Positions 48,290 through 60,761 are shown, counted from the stretch's first letter. The stretch is 64,000 bases of DNA from Protopterus annectens (GCF_019279795.1 NC_056735.1:1944315821-1944379820); one strand, 5' to 3'. Numbers and translations are program-made. The notes: generated by a model not told the origin, from the sequence alone.

Positions 48290-48880
48290 ATTGCATATGC
48301 CATGGAACGCAGTGCAGATAGTCATCAAAAGGTGTACAAGAGATGGTGCAACAGTGACAGTTTGAAAAAGTGGACATCCCTACAGGTATGTTGGGGAAAT
48401 CATCCCAGAAATGTCCAGGGAGGCTGCCAGGAGCAACACAGCAACAGTGAAATGGTATCAGACATCTCTGGCCAGTACTGGGTGTGTGCTACATGTGACA
48501 ACAGTCTTCCATGGACTCCAAATATCTTGGTTATAGGGTGTGTTTTGATGATGGCAGCTGTTCCTCACAACACAAAACAGCCAGTTCTGGGTAACATCTG
48601 GACAACAATACATCAAGTTTTCAAAATGCATGTGTGGAAATGTGTGAAGGTGTTATGAGACCAGGGTTGAACTCTCTTTGTGTACAATTTGGTCATGTTA
48701 GTTTGGCAGAGTAACAGCATTGCACAACAGCAGAACAGCACTACCCACACAGTGAAGCAAGGTGATATCAGTGTCCTGCTTTGGGTTTGCTGTCTACCAG
48801 CTTGAACTGGGGCTGTAGCCAATTTCAGATTGAATTATGACCACTTCCAAATGTCACACACTAAATGCATGTCCACACGA
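48290..48880 (+). pseudogene. Tc1/mariner-type transposase relic
   Basis: Plus-strand pieces line up with a Tc1-family transposase. VIKRCTRDGATVTV (stop) KSGHP at 48,322-48,378 corresponds to the helix-turn-helix end and the ..SGRP linker. EIIPEMSREAARSN follows at 48,395-48,440. ETRVELS at 48,657-48,677 corresponds to the DETKIELF catalytic block, with its aspartate lost. Stops and frame changes are frequent. Inverted terminal repeats were not identified. Confidence 0.6.
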
Positions 48881-49461
48881 ACCCTGTCAATCTATCAATC
48901 CATCTTGTGTATAACAGCACTGATGACATAGAATCTGTTCGCAAATCTGGGGATATGTCCCCCATGTTGGTTGGCTGTCTCTATATGTCCTGTGACATAT
49001 TGCCACCCACTGTATGTGAATCTGTAGGCCACCACCTCTGTAATGTCCCTCATACAGGCAAGGAAATGGGGCAAGGCCCACATTAAGAAATGTCCCATAT
49101 GTCGGAACTAGCAGCAGTGTCCAGACCCACAGCACAATACAATGTGGGCACCTACATAATAGTATGGCCGTAGCATTACCTGACATATGCACATTGGTAT
49201 AGAGGACAGACAGTAAGTAGATAGCCAACAGGTTATGCATTAGGATGAATGTTTTGCAAGATACACATCTGAAACTGACAGGTATGCCATTACTACATGA
49301 CAGCAGTCCTCAATGACATGTCCAAAAAACATAGTCTACAGTTAATATGAACATATCAGATCAATATCCAATAGGAGATACATATAAACATACAAACAAA
49401 AACAAAGAACAAGATACTTAGTACTCAGAGTCTAGGTCTGCATGCAGGGCTGTATGGTTCC
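48881..49461. other. Unassigned interior of copy 2
   Basis: No motif seen beyond possible remains of the Tc1 C-terminal region up to about 49,100. Confidence 0.35.
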
Positions 49462-50110
49462 AGTACTGGTTCTACCTGAAATGATCGACAAGCTAAAAGC
49501 ATGACAATGACAACACCGAGACGAAAAGAACAACAGTTGAAATACCCGACAGTTTAAATGCCCAACAAACCACAATCCCGAAACTCAACAAAACAAATCC
49601 GTTTCCGAAAAACACACACACAACACAAGCACACCAAAAACCTTACAAACCTACACTAAACCTTACATACACAACTCTCTATGCACTGACCTTAACCCAA
49701 ACCCTAACCCTAAAGTCCGTCACTATTGCACACTTACCTTACCTGCACCCTAACCCTAAAGTCCGTCACTATCGCACACTTACCATACCCGCACTCTAAC
49801 CCTAAAGTCTGTCACTATCGCACACTTACCTTACCCGCACCCTAACCCTAAAGTCCGTCACTATCACAAACTTACCTTACTCACACCCTAACCCTAAAGT
49901 TCTTCACTAACATACATGTACCTTACCCGCACCCTAACCCTAAAGTCCTTCACTATCGCATACTTACACAGTCAAGCTCATTTCGCATGTAGGTGTTTTC
50001 AGCGTTGGGATTCTGGACTGTCGCTCATTTACATTGTCGGTCTTGTGGTGTCGGTCTTCTCGTTGTTGGTGTTTTCAGCTTTTGTTCTTTTCAGGTAGAT
50101 CCCCAGTACT
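49462..50110. mobile_element. MITE with inverted ends, carrying a telomere-like minisatellite
   Basis: Left end AGTACTGGTTCTACCTGAAA; right end reversed AGTACTGGGGATCTACCTGA. Both arms continue with A-rich GACAACACCGAGACGAAAAG-like and ACACCAACAACGAGAAGACC-like sequence. Between the arms sits a six-unit 46-bp minisatellite. No coding sequence. Target duplication not resolved. Confidence 0.75.
49700..49967. repeat. 46-bp minisatellite with (CCCTAA)2 telomere-like core, about 6 units
   Basis: CCCTAACCCTAAAGTC recurs at 49,702, 49,748, 49,794 (one base changed), 49,840, 49,886 and 49,932, an exact 46-bp period. Each unit continues CGTCACTATCGCACACTTAC then CTTACCCGCA. The telomere hexamer occurs at most twice per unit, so this is not a telomere. 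Confidence 0.95.
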
Positions 50111-50691
50111 ACAATCTGCAATCTACTCTTACTTGAAAAAGCACTGTTAAAAGTACTAACGTAATGATACAATATGTGTTAAACTATTTCTGTCAACCAG
50201 TGGAATGTAGCTGGTGTAACATGCAAGTGTGACTGCATATAACCTGGGATACTACTCATGTATGAAACAAATCGTAAGAGAAAAGATTGTGGCACTATCC
50301 ATGTATACTCAGGTGTCCCATACAATATACTCACACCCTTTGCTGCTGTAACAACAGTACATAGAAGAATGTTATGTACAGGAAATGAAATACACTTATT
50401 AAAGATGTCAATACCCTGCAATTTTATCAGACTGGAATGTGATCACTTGTTAGCAGGGCTGAGCTATGTTTAACAGGTGGAAATATTGCTTAAATGTAAA
50501 TGCTAAACAGATATGCTCACTGGTAAGCGAAGCCTACACGATGAAAGTGCCTATTCATTTAACCATACATTATCAGCAATTAGCTTTGCGCAAACCCATG
50601 CAAACCCACTTAAAGCCACTTTAAAGTGCCTTAATCACCCTGTCTCCATCAGCCCTTGTTCTGCCCAGCAACAAAATAAATAGCCCATATA

Positions 50692-50758
50692 GGTCTTCAA
50701 CCCAGGACCCTCTACACTATAGTCACAGCACTTAATCACTAAGCCATCTGAGCTGTGA
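50692..50758 (-). other. tRNA-like unit (block b)
   Basis: The minus strand reads CAGATGGCTTAGTGATTAAG (a good box A with tRNA-like context) and later CCTGGGTTGAAGACC (near B box). It resembles a Leu/Ser-type tRNA head. No terminal CCA. Confidence 0.65.
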
Positions 50759-50966
50759 GGATGTCTGTTGGTTTTTCAAATATATCATTCAGTACACATA
50801 ATGAATAGTAGTGAACAACTGCTTTGACTATTACAGTTGTTTAGTACTTGTAAGAGAAAATAGTGTTGAATCAGTCATGTTCTTATATGTAAATATACAC
50901 ATTTCAGATTAATATGGTGGGATACAGCTGATAAGGTATATACAATACTTATGTTTACGCATAAAA

Positions 50967-50968
<2 letters not shown>

Positions 50969-51025
<57 letters not shown>

Positions 51026-51037
51026 TATATATTTCCA

Positions 51038-51113
<76 letters not shown>
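50969..51113. repeat. (AT)n-(CT)n-(AT)n microsatellite
   Basis: AT run 50,969-51,022, CT run about 51,037-51,055, then AT to 51,113. Same position in block b as the compound microsatellite in block a. Confidence 0.95.
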
Positions 51114-51115
<2 letters not shown>

Positions 51116-52560
51116 CATATACAACATATGCCCATGACATGTAGTGGAGTCATACCTCAGCACCATAACTCTCAACCTCTTAGTGCAAGGGAACGTAATG
51201 TATGTATTGCAGTTATAAAAGTAGAATGTTGCTACAGTAGTGACAGGGGTTGTGTCAACATACATGTTGTGAAGGAAGGATCTTCTGAAACTGACATGTA
51301 TGCCATCAGTTACTGACAGACATCATAAAATCATCATAGTGAAGTACCACACAAATGACAGTAATGATCCTGTGGAATACAGAAAAATATGAGCAACAAA
51401 CATGGACAGTCTGAAACAATCTGGTGAATCAGCAGCTATACACAATACTCCTTAGTGCAAGAAATGTGGAACAAGCCTGACAAAGGGGATGTTTAAAGCC
51501 AAGAAAATGGGGATATACCACACATACTGGACTAGATAAGCTCACACAGTTGATGCAGTCACACCTTCCTGTTTGTCCTAACACATATTAACTGGATAAG
51601 CAGAGATCCCAAGCCACATACTACCCACTAGTTAGTGACATACATCTTCACAGCAGCCCACTGCTTTGTCAGAAATACAGAACATGTATGGTGGTCAGGC
51701 AGTACATCTGACAAATATCTGGACATAACATCACACTAGGGTAAATACACTGAGCTGCTAGGCATGTCACTAAGCACTGTCTACACTACAGGCAGACTGC
51801 CACAACATTAACCCAATTAACCTCTGGGGGAATACACATGTAATTGCAAATATAGCAGGCATTACTGGCATATAACAGCACAGAGTAACAGACACCAGTG
51901 TGAAAGTGCATGCCCACAACCAATCTCATCACAGTCACATAATGGTAAGCCTAAGTAATAGTATAGTATATGGACTGTGTGAACAACAGTCATCATCATG
52001 TTTGCCACTCACACACTAACCCTACATATACTAGCCCAGTTCGCAGTGTAGTCTGATGCCTGACTGTGGTATGGGACATGTCTCAGTCTGGCCCTACAAA
52101 TATACAGGCTGATAGGGTATCAGAAACTGGAGCAACATGTAATGTCGGATAGAACAGGACCAAGAACACTGACATCAACCCCAGTCTGTACACAGGCCAA
52201 ATAACATAATCACAATACACGGCTACATACTACAGACACTCTGTCAACAATCACCAGAAGTACACAGACTTCACTACTGTACAGACTACAACAGAATGTC
52301 TAGGTTTTATCCTCAAATATTAGGCCTTGTATACATTACATGTCTGGCAGTCTGATATATCACTGGCTTGATATCAGGATTTATGTCAGTAAATAGTGGT
52401 ATACTGTACATATCCACCTCTTACTGCATGACATATGAACAAAGGGTGACAGACCTGGGGGACAGAGGCACAAACATAGGGCCGATATTGATATATTGCA
52501 GTTATAAACTGAGAACATTGCTAGTGTAACAGGGTTGTCTGTGACATATCTCTTCTGAGG

Positions 52561-53470
52561 GATATGAAGTCAGTAAAACACATGGATGTTACCATTTACT
52601 GACTACAATCATCAGAGTATGCTACTGCATTTATAAAGACAGAAAAAGTGTGAGTAACACAACAAATCTAAGACTCCAAACTCTGGCCAGTACTGAGTAG
52701 TCCTATAGGTGAATGTTTTCTCAACCACATAACACTGTTATGCTAGACTTTAAATCATGCAGAACAGCAATATCCAGACAAACCCTGTTAAACCAACATT
52801 ACTGCAAATGTAGAACAGCAATACTTACATTCTGTCTCCATGTCTGGAACATCCCCCTCCAGTTTGTTGGCCTATCTCCACAGTGTTTGTTGTAAGTGGT
52901 ATTTCCAACTACCATCTGTGATGCTTTTATCACACACCCACATGAAGTCCTGCTCACAGTGAAGGAGAAGGGCCAACACCCACTTGTAGTGCTTACTTAT
53001 AGGAGTGTGTTTCCATGCAATTGGCTATAGGAATGATACCACAGCTGTTCCACATGTAATTAGCAGGTGGAGGACTCCAATTCGTGCACAGGCCATCAGC
53101 TGATCATGAGCATTAAATACTAATGTCAAACTCCTGCCTATGCAAAACAGATGCATTTTTCCACATCTACTGCGGGGGGGGGGGGGCGAGAGAAAGAGAC
53201 AGAGGGGAAGAAAGAAAGGATGAGAGAAAGAGACAAGAGTGTTTGTGTATGATCTGTGGGTGGAGAGAGATCTCTGGGTATGATAATGTTTGCCTATATA
53301 TACATTTATGGCTGTGGATTGTCCACAACAATCTCTACAGTGTTTGACAACTGTTGTCCTTGTAATGTGACATTGGGGCATATGGTTCCTCAATTTGAAA
53401 ATGTAGCAAAACCCACTCTGCAATGGATCCTGTTATTACACAATCACACCAACACCCACACATGATACTG
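52561..53470. other. Unassigned; end of block b to tandem array
   Basis: A G-run of about 14 and a GA-rich purine stretch at 53,173-53,240. From about 53,263 the sequence is collinear with copy 1 (27,970 onward), e.g. GCTGTGGATTGTC.AC.ACAA. Confidence 0.5.
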
Positions 53471-53473
53471 CTG

Positions 53474-53475
<2 letters not shown>

Positions 53476-53530
<55 letters not shown>

Positions 53531-53967
53531 TCAGTACTGTGTTTCAAACCCCTACCTAGCTCTGTATTTGCACTACAGTGTTACACAGTTATTGCAGGCA
53601 CCCTGGAGCTTACATGTTGGAGAGCTGTGAAAAGGTACCTTTGAAGGTGAGTGACATCAGCTGCATTACTAAAGGAGGGGAGAGGGAAGTGTAGGAAGTG
53701 TGAATGACCAGAAAATCAGGTGTCAACAAACACTGTCCCACACAAACACACACATTATCACAGTTGCCACCACCAGGACTAGAACTCCTACCTAAGTAAC
53801 TTGCTACACTACCGTATTATACAGTTATCGGGAACACCACTGAGCTTATAAGGCTAAGGTTTGGTCAAAAGGTTATTTCAAGGTGACTGACATCAGCAGG
53901 TATGCTAAAGTAGGGCAATGGCAGGTGTAGTGAGTGTGAATGGCCTCAAAATCTTTCACTCTGCGCA

Positions 53968-54043
<76 letters not shown>

Positions 54044-54261
54044 CACACATTATCACAGTTGCCAGGACCAGGATTAAACTTCTACCTAACTAGGTTACTA
54101 CACTGCAGTATTATGCAATTATCACGAGAACCATGGAGCTTATAGGGCTGAGATTTGTCCATAGGGTTATTTCAAGGTGACTGACATCAGCAGGCATGCT
54201 AAAGTAGGCCAATGGCAGCTGTAGTGGTGTGAATTGCCTCAAAATCATTCATATCCGCACG

Positions 54262-54328
<67 letters not shown>

Positions 54329-54720
54329 TATCACAGTTGCCAGGACCAGGATTAGAACTTTTACCTAACTAGTTTGCTACACTACAGTATTACGCAGTTA
54401 TCACAAGTGCCATGGAGCTTATAACGCTGAGACTTGGCCATTGGTTTATTTTAAGGTGACAGACTTCAGCAGGAGTGCTAACATGGGCAATAGGAGGTGC
54501 AGTGTGTGTGATTGGGCCATACATCCTTCCTCTGGAAACACGCGCACCCACTCAGTCACACACAACTTTACATTTGACAGGACTGAATATACAAATGCTA
54601 CATGAATACTGATATGTACTATCATGTTACACAGTTATCACAAGGACCACAGACACTATAGGGCTGAGGGCTACCAAAAGGAATGTGCACAGTAATTGAC
54701 ATCAGCACATCATGTGATAT
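53476..54720 (-). repeat. Tandem array of tRNA-like units with (CA)n spacers (copy 2)
   Basis: Units start at about 53,530, 53,765, 54,061, 54,340 and 54,580 (spacing 235-296 bp). They share with copy 1's array the blocks GGATTAGAACTTTTACCTAA-like, CTACAGTATTA..CAGTTATC and GAGCTTATA. Three pure (CA)n runs (53,476-53,527; 53,970-54,048; 54,270-54,327) lie at unit starts and account for most of the length variation. Copy 1 has eight units at the matching place, so the array changed size after the split. Confidence 0.85.
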
Positions 54721-57660
54721 CGGCCAATTGGATGTGTAGTGGGTGGGACAGGCCTCATAATGGAATTCTCTCTGTCACTGTCTGTTTATCTCTTCCCCAC
54801 ATCTCTGTGGGTGTATGTTTGACATATTATAGTGTGTTGGCCTTGGATATGTGTGAGTACTCCTATCCAATGTGTGTGTGTGAAGCATGAATGATGTACA
54901 ATTTGGTGTGTGTGCTCAGATATCTGTGAATGACAGATATGCATAGTCCACTGTTTGTCAGACATGGGCTTCATTTCTCTAAGTGTTAGAGCATGCCCAG
55001 TATGACCTTCTGTATTGAGTGTGTGAATCCATTCCAGGTAGGGTTGTATTCCAATCCAGGGTTTAGTGTTCTACATATACAGCTAACAACCTGTTTCTGC
55101 AGGAAATCTGTAGATAGGTTGACAATATGGAGTCACAATGGGCGACAGATAGGGGGATACTGTAACTATTGCTGTCTGTGCTGTTTGTGTTACGTGGTTG
55201 GTGTTAGCAGAGATATTCAGACATATGTACTGTTTTACACTGTGATGTATTATGTCATCAACTACTGACAGATATAATTATTTGCTCACAGTTATTTACT
55301 GGGAAATACAAGATGAATGAAGCTGAGTCCAGTATTGTGGTCCACAGCCTACACATTCTTGCACACTCCTGCCATTCTGGAGGGGTAGCTACAGACACTT
55401 GCTGATGGGTCTGTGTAAATGGTCCAGGACCTTGATACTATAGTGTCTGAGGATCCCCTTCTTATACATATATTGACTTAACAGAATGGCCATATCCTGC
55501 TGTGGCCATACCTCTCATCTGTACAGATTCACCCAGGTTACTCAGAGGCAGGGCTCATATATCTGGTTAGTTCCCCTTCACATTGTGGTTTACGGGCAGG
55601 GTTGTAGCCACCCATTACTCGGTTTGCAGGCAGGGGTAGTATGGGCACACATCAGAGTTTCAGACTTAACACACTCCATGACGTCCATGTGTCTACACCC
55701 CTACACCCCCCAATATGTTATTCTATCCTCTTCCTAACATTATGCAAGAGATATCTGAGAAGTATCCCTATAGTTGAGCCTTCATCCCAGCGGTATTTAT
55801 GGATTGGTCCACAGTTCATGCAGTGGGCATGGGGGACATGCTACTGGGATTTGTCAACATGGCCTTGCATTTGTGTTCTGTTGACTGTGTTAGGTTGTTA
55901 GTTGTGATCTCATGTGATACCATACATTGGCACTATGGGTGAGGCACAAGCCTTTGACAGAGGACTGTATGCCATTTGGTAGTGATGCAGACCATCTGTA
56001 ATAGACCACTGCATTCTGTCACTCCTACATTCCCAGACTGCAAGCCAGTAGATTCCCCTGGGGTGACAGGGTAAGTGTGCAAGGTGTTAATGGCAATAGT
56101 TCTTGTCCATATTGATATATTGGTCTGGATGCAGGCAGGGTGCTGCTTACAGCTAAGGACACACCTGCATAGGACAGCTCTCCAGCATGCTGCATTTTGT
56201 GGGTATTCCCATACAGAAGTGGGGTCATACTGTACTCATTCCCAACAGCAAGGACATGACCTGTGATAAACCTGTGGCTGATGGTGGGGTGAGGTGAGTG
56301 CATGTGTGATATGGAAGCTACTTGCAGCTGACTCACAGATATACCTGGGATATTCCCCTTATGCTACCTTTTGCAGGGACATAGGCAGCCTCTCAATACT
56401 TCATAACTGTGCTTTTGTGGTCTGCCAGTGATTGGCCAAACTACATCTGTTTTCCATACTACACAGACAACTAATGTGCTGCTAACCTGTATGTACAATT
56501 CCAAAGGTGTGTGCAGCTGACAGTTAAAATGTATGCACTCTGTCTAGGGTACTTCCACCTGTGTACTATGTGTATGTATGGGCCTACACTCATGGCATTT
56601 CCATCTTTCAGACTATGACAGATATTGACATCTGGACAGTGAGTATGGATGACTGCTGACATGGGTATTGCTGAGAAGCATTGTGTTTGGCACTGCAGAT
56701 GTTGGAACATGGTGCTGTCAACCACAGTACTGACCATAGGCCACCAAGACACAGCCCTCCATGCCTACATGCTGACCACTTCCAGACAATATTGAACACA
56801 CAACAACCTAACACACAGACCCCTGTATATTGTACACATGCAACAATCTATTCTGTAGATTGGGCCAGCTAGGGTAATCTGTGCTCTACTGATACTACTA
56901 CTCACACTTACATGTTACTGCATTTCTACATAGGACTGTGTGTGTGTGGGGGGGGGCACACCTGACAACTTTAAACTGTGCTATGACTGTACTGGTATAT
57001 CAGGTACTCTGTTGGCTTCCACATCATTTGGTATTCTGACCTATCATGCAGACTGAAGGCATATCAGTGGAGTACAGATCTTAGGTTTTATTGACCTACA
57101 TTTCAGTTTCAGAATTCGTACCCTTCAGAACTAACGTACAACTGCCAGATCTGTTGCAGTCTGTCTGTGTAGGTCTGGAGGAGGGCTGTTCACCATTACC
57201 ATCAATCAGAGGCCTTAGCCCAACCTTTCTTTATGGTCATCTACACCTGTCCTGCTGGCAGAGGCTGGTGTTTGGTATGTCAGCCTCACTGACATGCATG
57301 TGTGTGTCCTATGGACACACATTTGGGTCACCACATGTACTGTAGTGGGATTTGTCACCTTGTCTAGTACTGCCTAGTGTGTTGGCACCAGTATTTGTTA
57401 TGGATTTCATGCTGCCCATATAGGTATCCAGTATCTGCTGCAATCCCATTCAGCCACCCGATTCCCTTGCATGCTCGCATCCATACTATAGATACAACTA
57501 TCAGAACATACTACTCCATCCAGTAATTGATAGGAAGAGTGACTTACCTTGTGGCTGGGCCAGTACTGAGGACAGTGCTAGAGGGCTGACTATGTCAGAT
57601 GCTCATAGTACACTCCGTATAAGTGGTAAAGCACAGGTAGTGTCATGTTTGGCATCCCTT
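54721..57660. other. Giant-element interior, non-coding, paralogous to 29,961-33,100
   Basis: Collinear with copy 1 and lacks copy 1's private insertions (the (AT)n at 31.78 kb and the CR1 tail at 32.37 kb). No domain seen. Confidence 0.6.
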
Positions 57661-57704
57661 TTACTGTATGTGCGATTCAGAGAGAAGTGTCATTCCCTGG
57701 TTCC

Positions 57705-58779
57705 CTACCGTGTCAGTGTATGTGCTATGCATTGCCTCTGTGCTAAGGCCTGGGTATACTGAGCATGCCTCCTTCTGCCTACATGGGCAGGCTCTGATGG
57801 TTCCTCCTCCAAGTCCCTCTGTGCCTGTGATGTCCTTGGCAATGGTGGGGGGATTTGTAGCCTGGCCCCGTGCTGTTCCTGCTGCAGCTGTTTCCACAGG
57901 AACATTTTGTGTAGCATGGCACATACTATGAACATTTGTGTACATGTAGCTGGAGAGTACAGCAAGGCCCCACTGGATATGTCCAGGCAGCAGAACCGTG
58001 ACTTGAGCATCCCAAACACACTCTCTATTATGATTCTGGTTTGTGCGTGTGCCTCATTATGGAGTTCTTGTTCAGGTGTGTGTGCATTTCTGAGGGGTGT
58101 CATCAGCCACGGCTCCAGTGGGTAGCCAGCATCCCCCACTAGGTGGCCATATGGGATGCCCTCACTTGCAAATGACACAGCTGTGTCATATGCCAGATGT
58201 GAGAGTCGTGATAGCTTCCAGGACTACCAGCACACACATTCAAGATAATGCCCTGGGCATCGCATATGGCCTGGCAGTTGATGAAGGGGAAGCCCTTGCG
58301 GTTTATGTAGACCTTACCCCGCTCACCGGGTGGTGCATTGATGTGTATGTATGTGCAGTCTATAGCACCCACTACCTCAGGGTATTCTGCTATTTGGTGG
58401 AAGAGACGCATACTGCTGGTCAACGCCTCACGGGTGATGGGGAAATATGTGTGCCCACCAACATGTGCTGACATGGCATCCAGGAACTGGTGGAATACCC
58501 TGGATGATAATGCCTGTAAGATCCCCATGATATTCCCAGTTGCCCTTTGGAAGGTACCTGTGCCAGGGCTGGCACAGCTGAACAATGGTGCTGTAGAATG
58601 TCCCCGTTCACTCTATAGTGCTCCACTATCTACAGCTCATGTAGACCCTGGTAGGTTACCCTGGGTCTGTACACTCTTCTCCTCCTCACCACTATGGGAT
58701 GGTCATCAGCATTCACATCCTCACCACCCTCAGACTCTTGCACATATTGATGTATGAAAGCAACAGCAGCCCCTATCAT
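57705..58779 (-). pseudogene. HARBI1-like DDE transposase (copy 2), frameshifted and partly deleted
   Basis: Start chosen at the ATG at 58,779 (MIGAAVAFIHQYVQE), one residue block upstream of copy 1's usable ATG. The first frame carries the basic RRRRVYRPRVTYQ and ends at a stop about 58,630. A segment present in copy 1 (with RGEPIPVDIKVCVGLRI) is missing. The second frame (58,585-58,139) has FHQFLDAMSAH and the first catalytic aspartate in EVVGAIDCTYIHI. After a frameshift near 58,150, the third frame (58,178-57,705) has the second aspartate in VGDAGYPLEPWLMTPLRN and the glutamate in RIIIESVFGMLKSRF, then a C-terminal tail ending at a stop at 57,705. Catalytic residues all remain. Together the two copies complement each other's damage, which shows one ancestral gene. 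Confidence 0.88.
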
Positions 58780-58872
58780 TTTGTTAGTTTTGTCAGGTAA
58801 AATTTCCCCATCTGTGTACAATGGTGGTGTAGAGTTTGTGGGAAAAAAACAGAGTGAAAAGGGCTTGCATAG

Positions 58873-58878
58873 TTTATA
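58873..58878 (-). promoter_or_regulatory. Candidate TATA box for the copy 2 transposase
   Basis: The minus strand reads ACTACTATAAACTATGCAAG about 95 bp upstream of the ATG at 58,779, conserved with copy 1. Confidence 0.45.
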
Positions 58879-59700
58879 GTAGTATGCTTGGCTGGGCTGC
58901 TGCCTGTGTAATTGGCTGATTCTGATACATTTCACTTGCCAGCTATGCTAGTTCTCCTTGATTGCCTTCCTACTGCTGCTTTCCCTTCCCATTGCCTTCC
59001 CGTTTAAGCCCCGAGGCACGCAGCGCATACCCATGGCTTACATGGTAACTGAGGTGCTATTTCCTGTTTTTCTTTTTTTATTTTGTTTAAAACCTGGTGC
59101 ACAGTACACACACCCATGTAGGCAGGGAAACAGTGCTCAGCAATGTGAGACATACACTCCTTCCTTAGCTCTGCATAGCTAAAGCTAACACGGGCCGCAG
59201 GGCTCCAATAAGTTTACACCAAGCATGACACATCCACTACTGAAGTCATCCTCTTGTCCTGCCTACATGATTCCCTATTCTTGCATTTGCACAATTAGGT
59301 GCTGGCTTCCAGTAGGTAGAAATCTGTGATTCAGTATAGGTCACTTCATTTGCATACCCCAGTGCGCAGGTCCATAGTTACAATTCCCAAGCACACCCTT
59401 TCCCCTTGGCAACCAGTGCTCCCTTGTTTTGTTTACATTCTGCCTGCCTTTGACTATAATGGCAGAATGCATATTTCTGTTAAATGGCAGTTTTTCCCTT
59501 TTTTTTATTTTCGGCATCCCCCATGTTGGCGTGCCGCTAACCTTAGCTTAAACGTCCGACATCGGCCAAAAAAAATAAAAGTTTTATTTTTACAAAAATT
59601 ATGTTGCTGTTAATGCCAATGGCCTTATATTTGGCCATTGGCTTGTTTGTTCTACATAATACATGCTTTTCATGAGCTGTCATGCCTCCGTTTTGTCAGA

Positions 59701-59741
59701 TGCAAAAATATATTCGGCTACTAGTCGAATACATTTTTGCA
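59701..59741. repeat. Conserved subterminal 20-bp-stem hairpin (copy 2)
   Basis: TGCAAAAATATATTCGGCTA (59,701-59,720), one centre base, then the inverted arm (59,722-59,741), with one A.C mismatch and one G.T pair. It is the counterpart of 35,190-35,230. Confidence 0.85.
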
Positions 59742-59786
59742 GTGACGCTGTTCCTATATGGAATTCGTTCAGCTTGCTGGATCACA

Positions 59787-59831
59787 AAATCACCTCATTT
59801 GCATGGTTTTCACCAGCAAATGAGGTGATTT
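59787..59831. repeat. Subterminal 16-bp perfect hairpin (copy 2)
   Basis: AAATCACCTCATTTGC (59,787-59,802) and GCAAATGAGGTGATTT (59,816-59,831) with a 13-nt loop. Copy 1 has the decayed equivalent at about 35,277-35,320. Confidence 0.8.
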
Positions 59832-59975
59832 GCATACTGAATGGAATTCCGTGAAGGAACAGTATAGGGCCACTTGTACACATGAAAACGGCCCTATCCT
59901 GGATCGCACGGCGGCCGTATTTCATGCAGGAGTGGCTATACTGCTCCTGCATGGAATTTGTCTGTTCGTGAATCT

Positions 59976-60740
59976 GGCTAAATGTCTTTTAAACCCTTGT
60001 TTCTAATGTTAAGAGGATGAAGGAAAGTCATTCTGCTGTAGCAAACATAAAAAAAAAACAATTCTCTCAGTCACAGTATCTTCTAAACTAGATAGACTGA
60101 TGGCCAACACAGATAATAGCAAAAAATGCCTTGAGACTAAATACCATCGAAACTATTAAATAGAGCTGTACTGAAGGCCAAATTCAGTCATAGTGATAGA
60201 ATGCGAGAAACAGTTGTAGAATCCCAATCAGCAGAAATAGTCTAAATCAATCTAGGAGATAATATGACGTCTCAGATATGTGAGCTAATCCAGTCATGTA
60301 ATTTAAATCAACGCACTCACTATCTATAAGAGAAATCTTGTCTTACTAAAGTGTGTAGTAAAAAAATCAACTCCTCTGAGCTAATAGATGAAATACTAAA
60401 GAAAATAGCTTTGTAGATGATATGAATAATATGTCTAAAGACTTTGAAACCAGAGATATGATGAAAAAATAATAAAAGAAACCAAACAACATACATTAAT
60501 TGAATGTGGTAATCAAGGCCAACCATCTTTTTCTAATAGAAATAATATAGCTATGAAAAATAAACAAAAGCATAATGTGTTACGATATATAACTAAATAT
60601 AGCAGACGTACCTCTATGATTAAAAAAAAAAAATGTTACAGAAGAATTGAGCTATTTTACTTTCTAATTCATAAGTTAAGAAAGTTGATGGTGATCTACC
60701 ACATTTTACTTTTAAGAAAGAAAAAAAAATCTGAAGCAGC
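59976..60740 (+). other. A-rich flank, possible upstream part of a Penelope-type element
   Basis: Strongly A-rich plus strand with many lysine, glutamate and isoleucine codons between stops; no RT motif readable. It may continue across the giant insertion from 37.3-38.0 kb. Confidence 0.3.
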
Positions 60741-60761
60741 AACTGTTTTAAAGACCTAGCT

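Larger units (their letters stand above)
50480..52560. repeat. Internal segmental duplication, block b
   Basis: Paralogue of 42,436-44,850 in the same orientation, about 8 kb downstream, with the landmarks listed there. Divergence is clearly substantial, so the duplication is old. It is interrupted mainly by its own microsatellite. Confidence 0.85.
38039..59975. mobile_element. Giant Harbinger-type element, copy 2 (21.9 kb)
   Basis: The left end (CGATTAATTAAACATCCGTG) aligns without gaps to the left end of copy 1, and the right end (ATGGAATTTG...GTGAATCT) aligns to copy 1's right end. All four ends carry a TGCAGGA-centred hairpin. In order: tRNA-like module, Myb-like exons (39.25-39.71 kb), a tandem duplication, a GC-rich patch, repeat block a (42.4-44.85 kb), an RTE relic on minus, the Myb-partner gene (46.87-47.56 kb), a Tc1 relic, a MITE, repeat block b (50.5-52.56 kb), the tandem tRNA-like array (53.5-54.7 kb), a long non-coding stretch, and the transposase on minus (57.7-58.78 kb). 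Typical Harbingers are a few kb, so this length is exceptional, though nested insertions and duplications explain part of it. Confidence 0.72.

Noticed and set aside
49700-49967. Interstitial telomere
   Set aside because: Only two hexamers per 46-bp unit, with unrelated sequence between; it is a minisatellite inside a MITE.
50692-50758. Functional tRNA gene on the minus strand (also 23,008, 38,662 and 42,690)
   Set aside because: Box A and B are tRNA-like, but I cannot fold a full cloverleaf with a paired acceptor stem, and the modules lie at matching places inside repeats.
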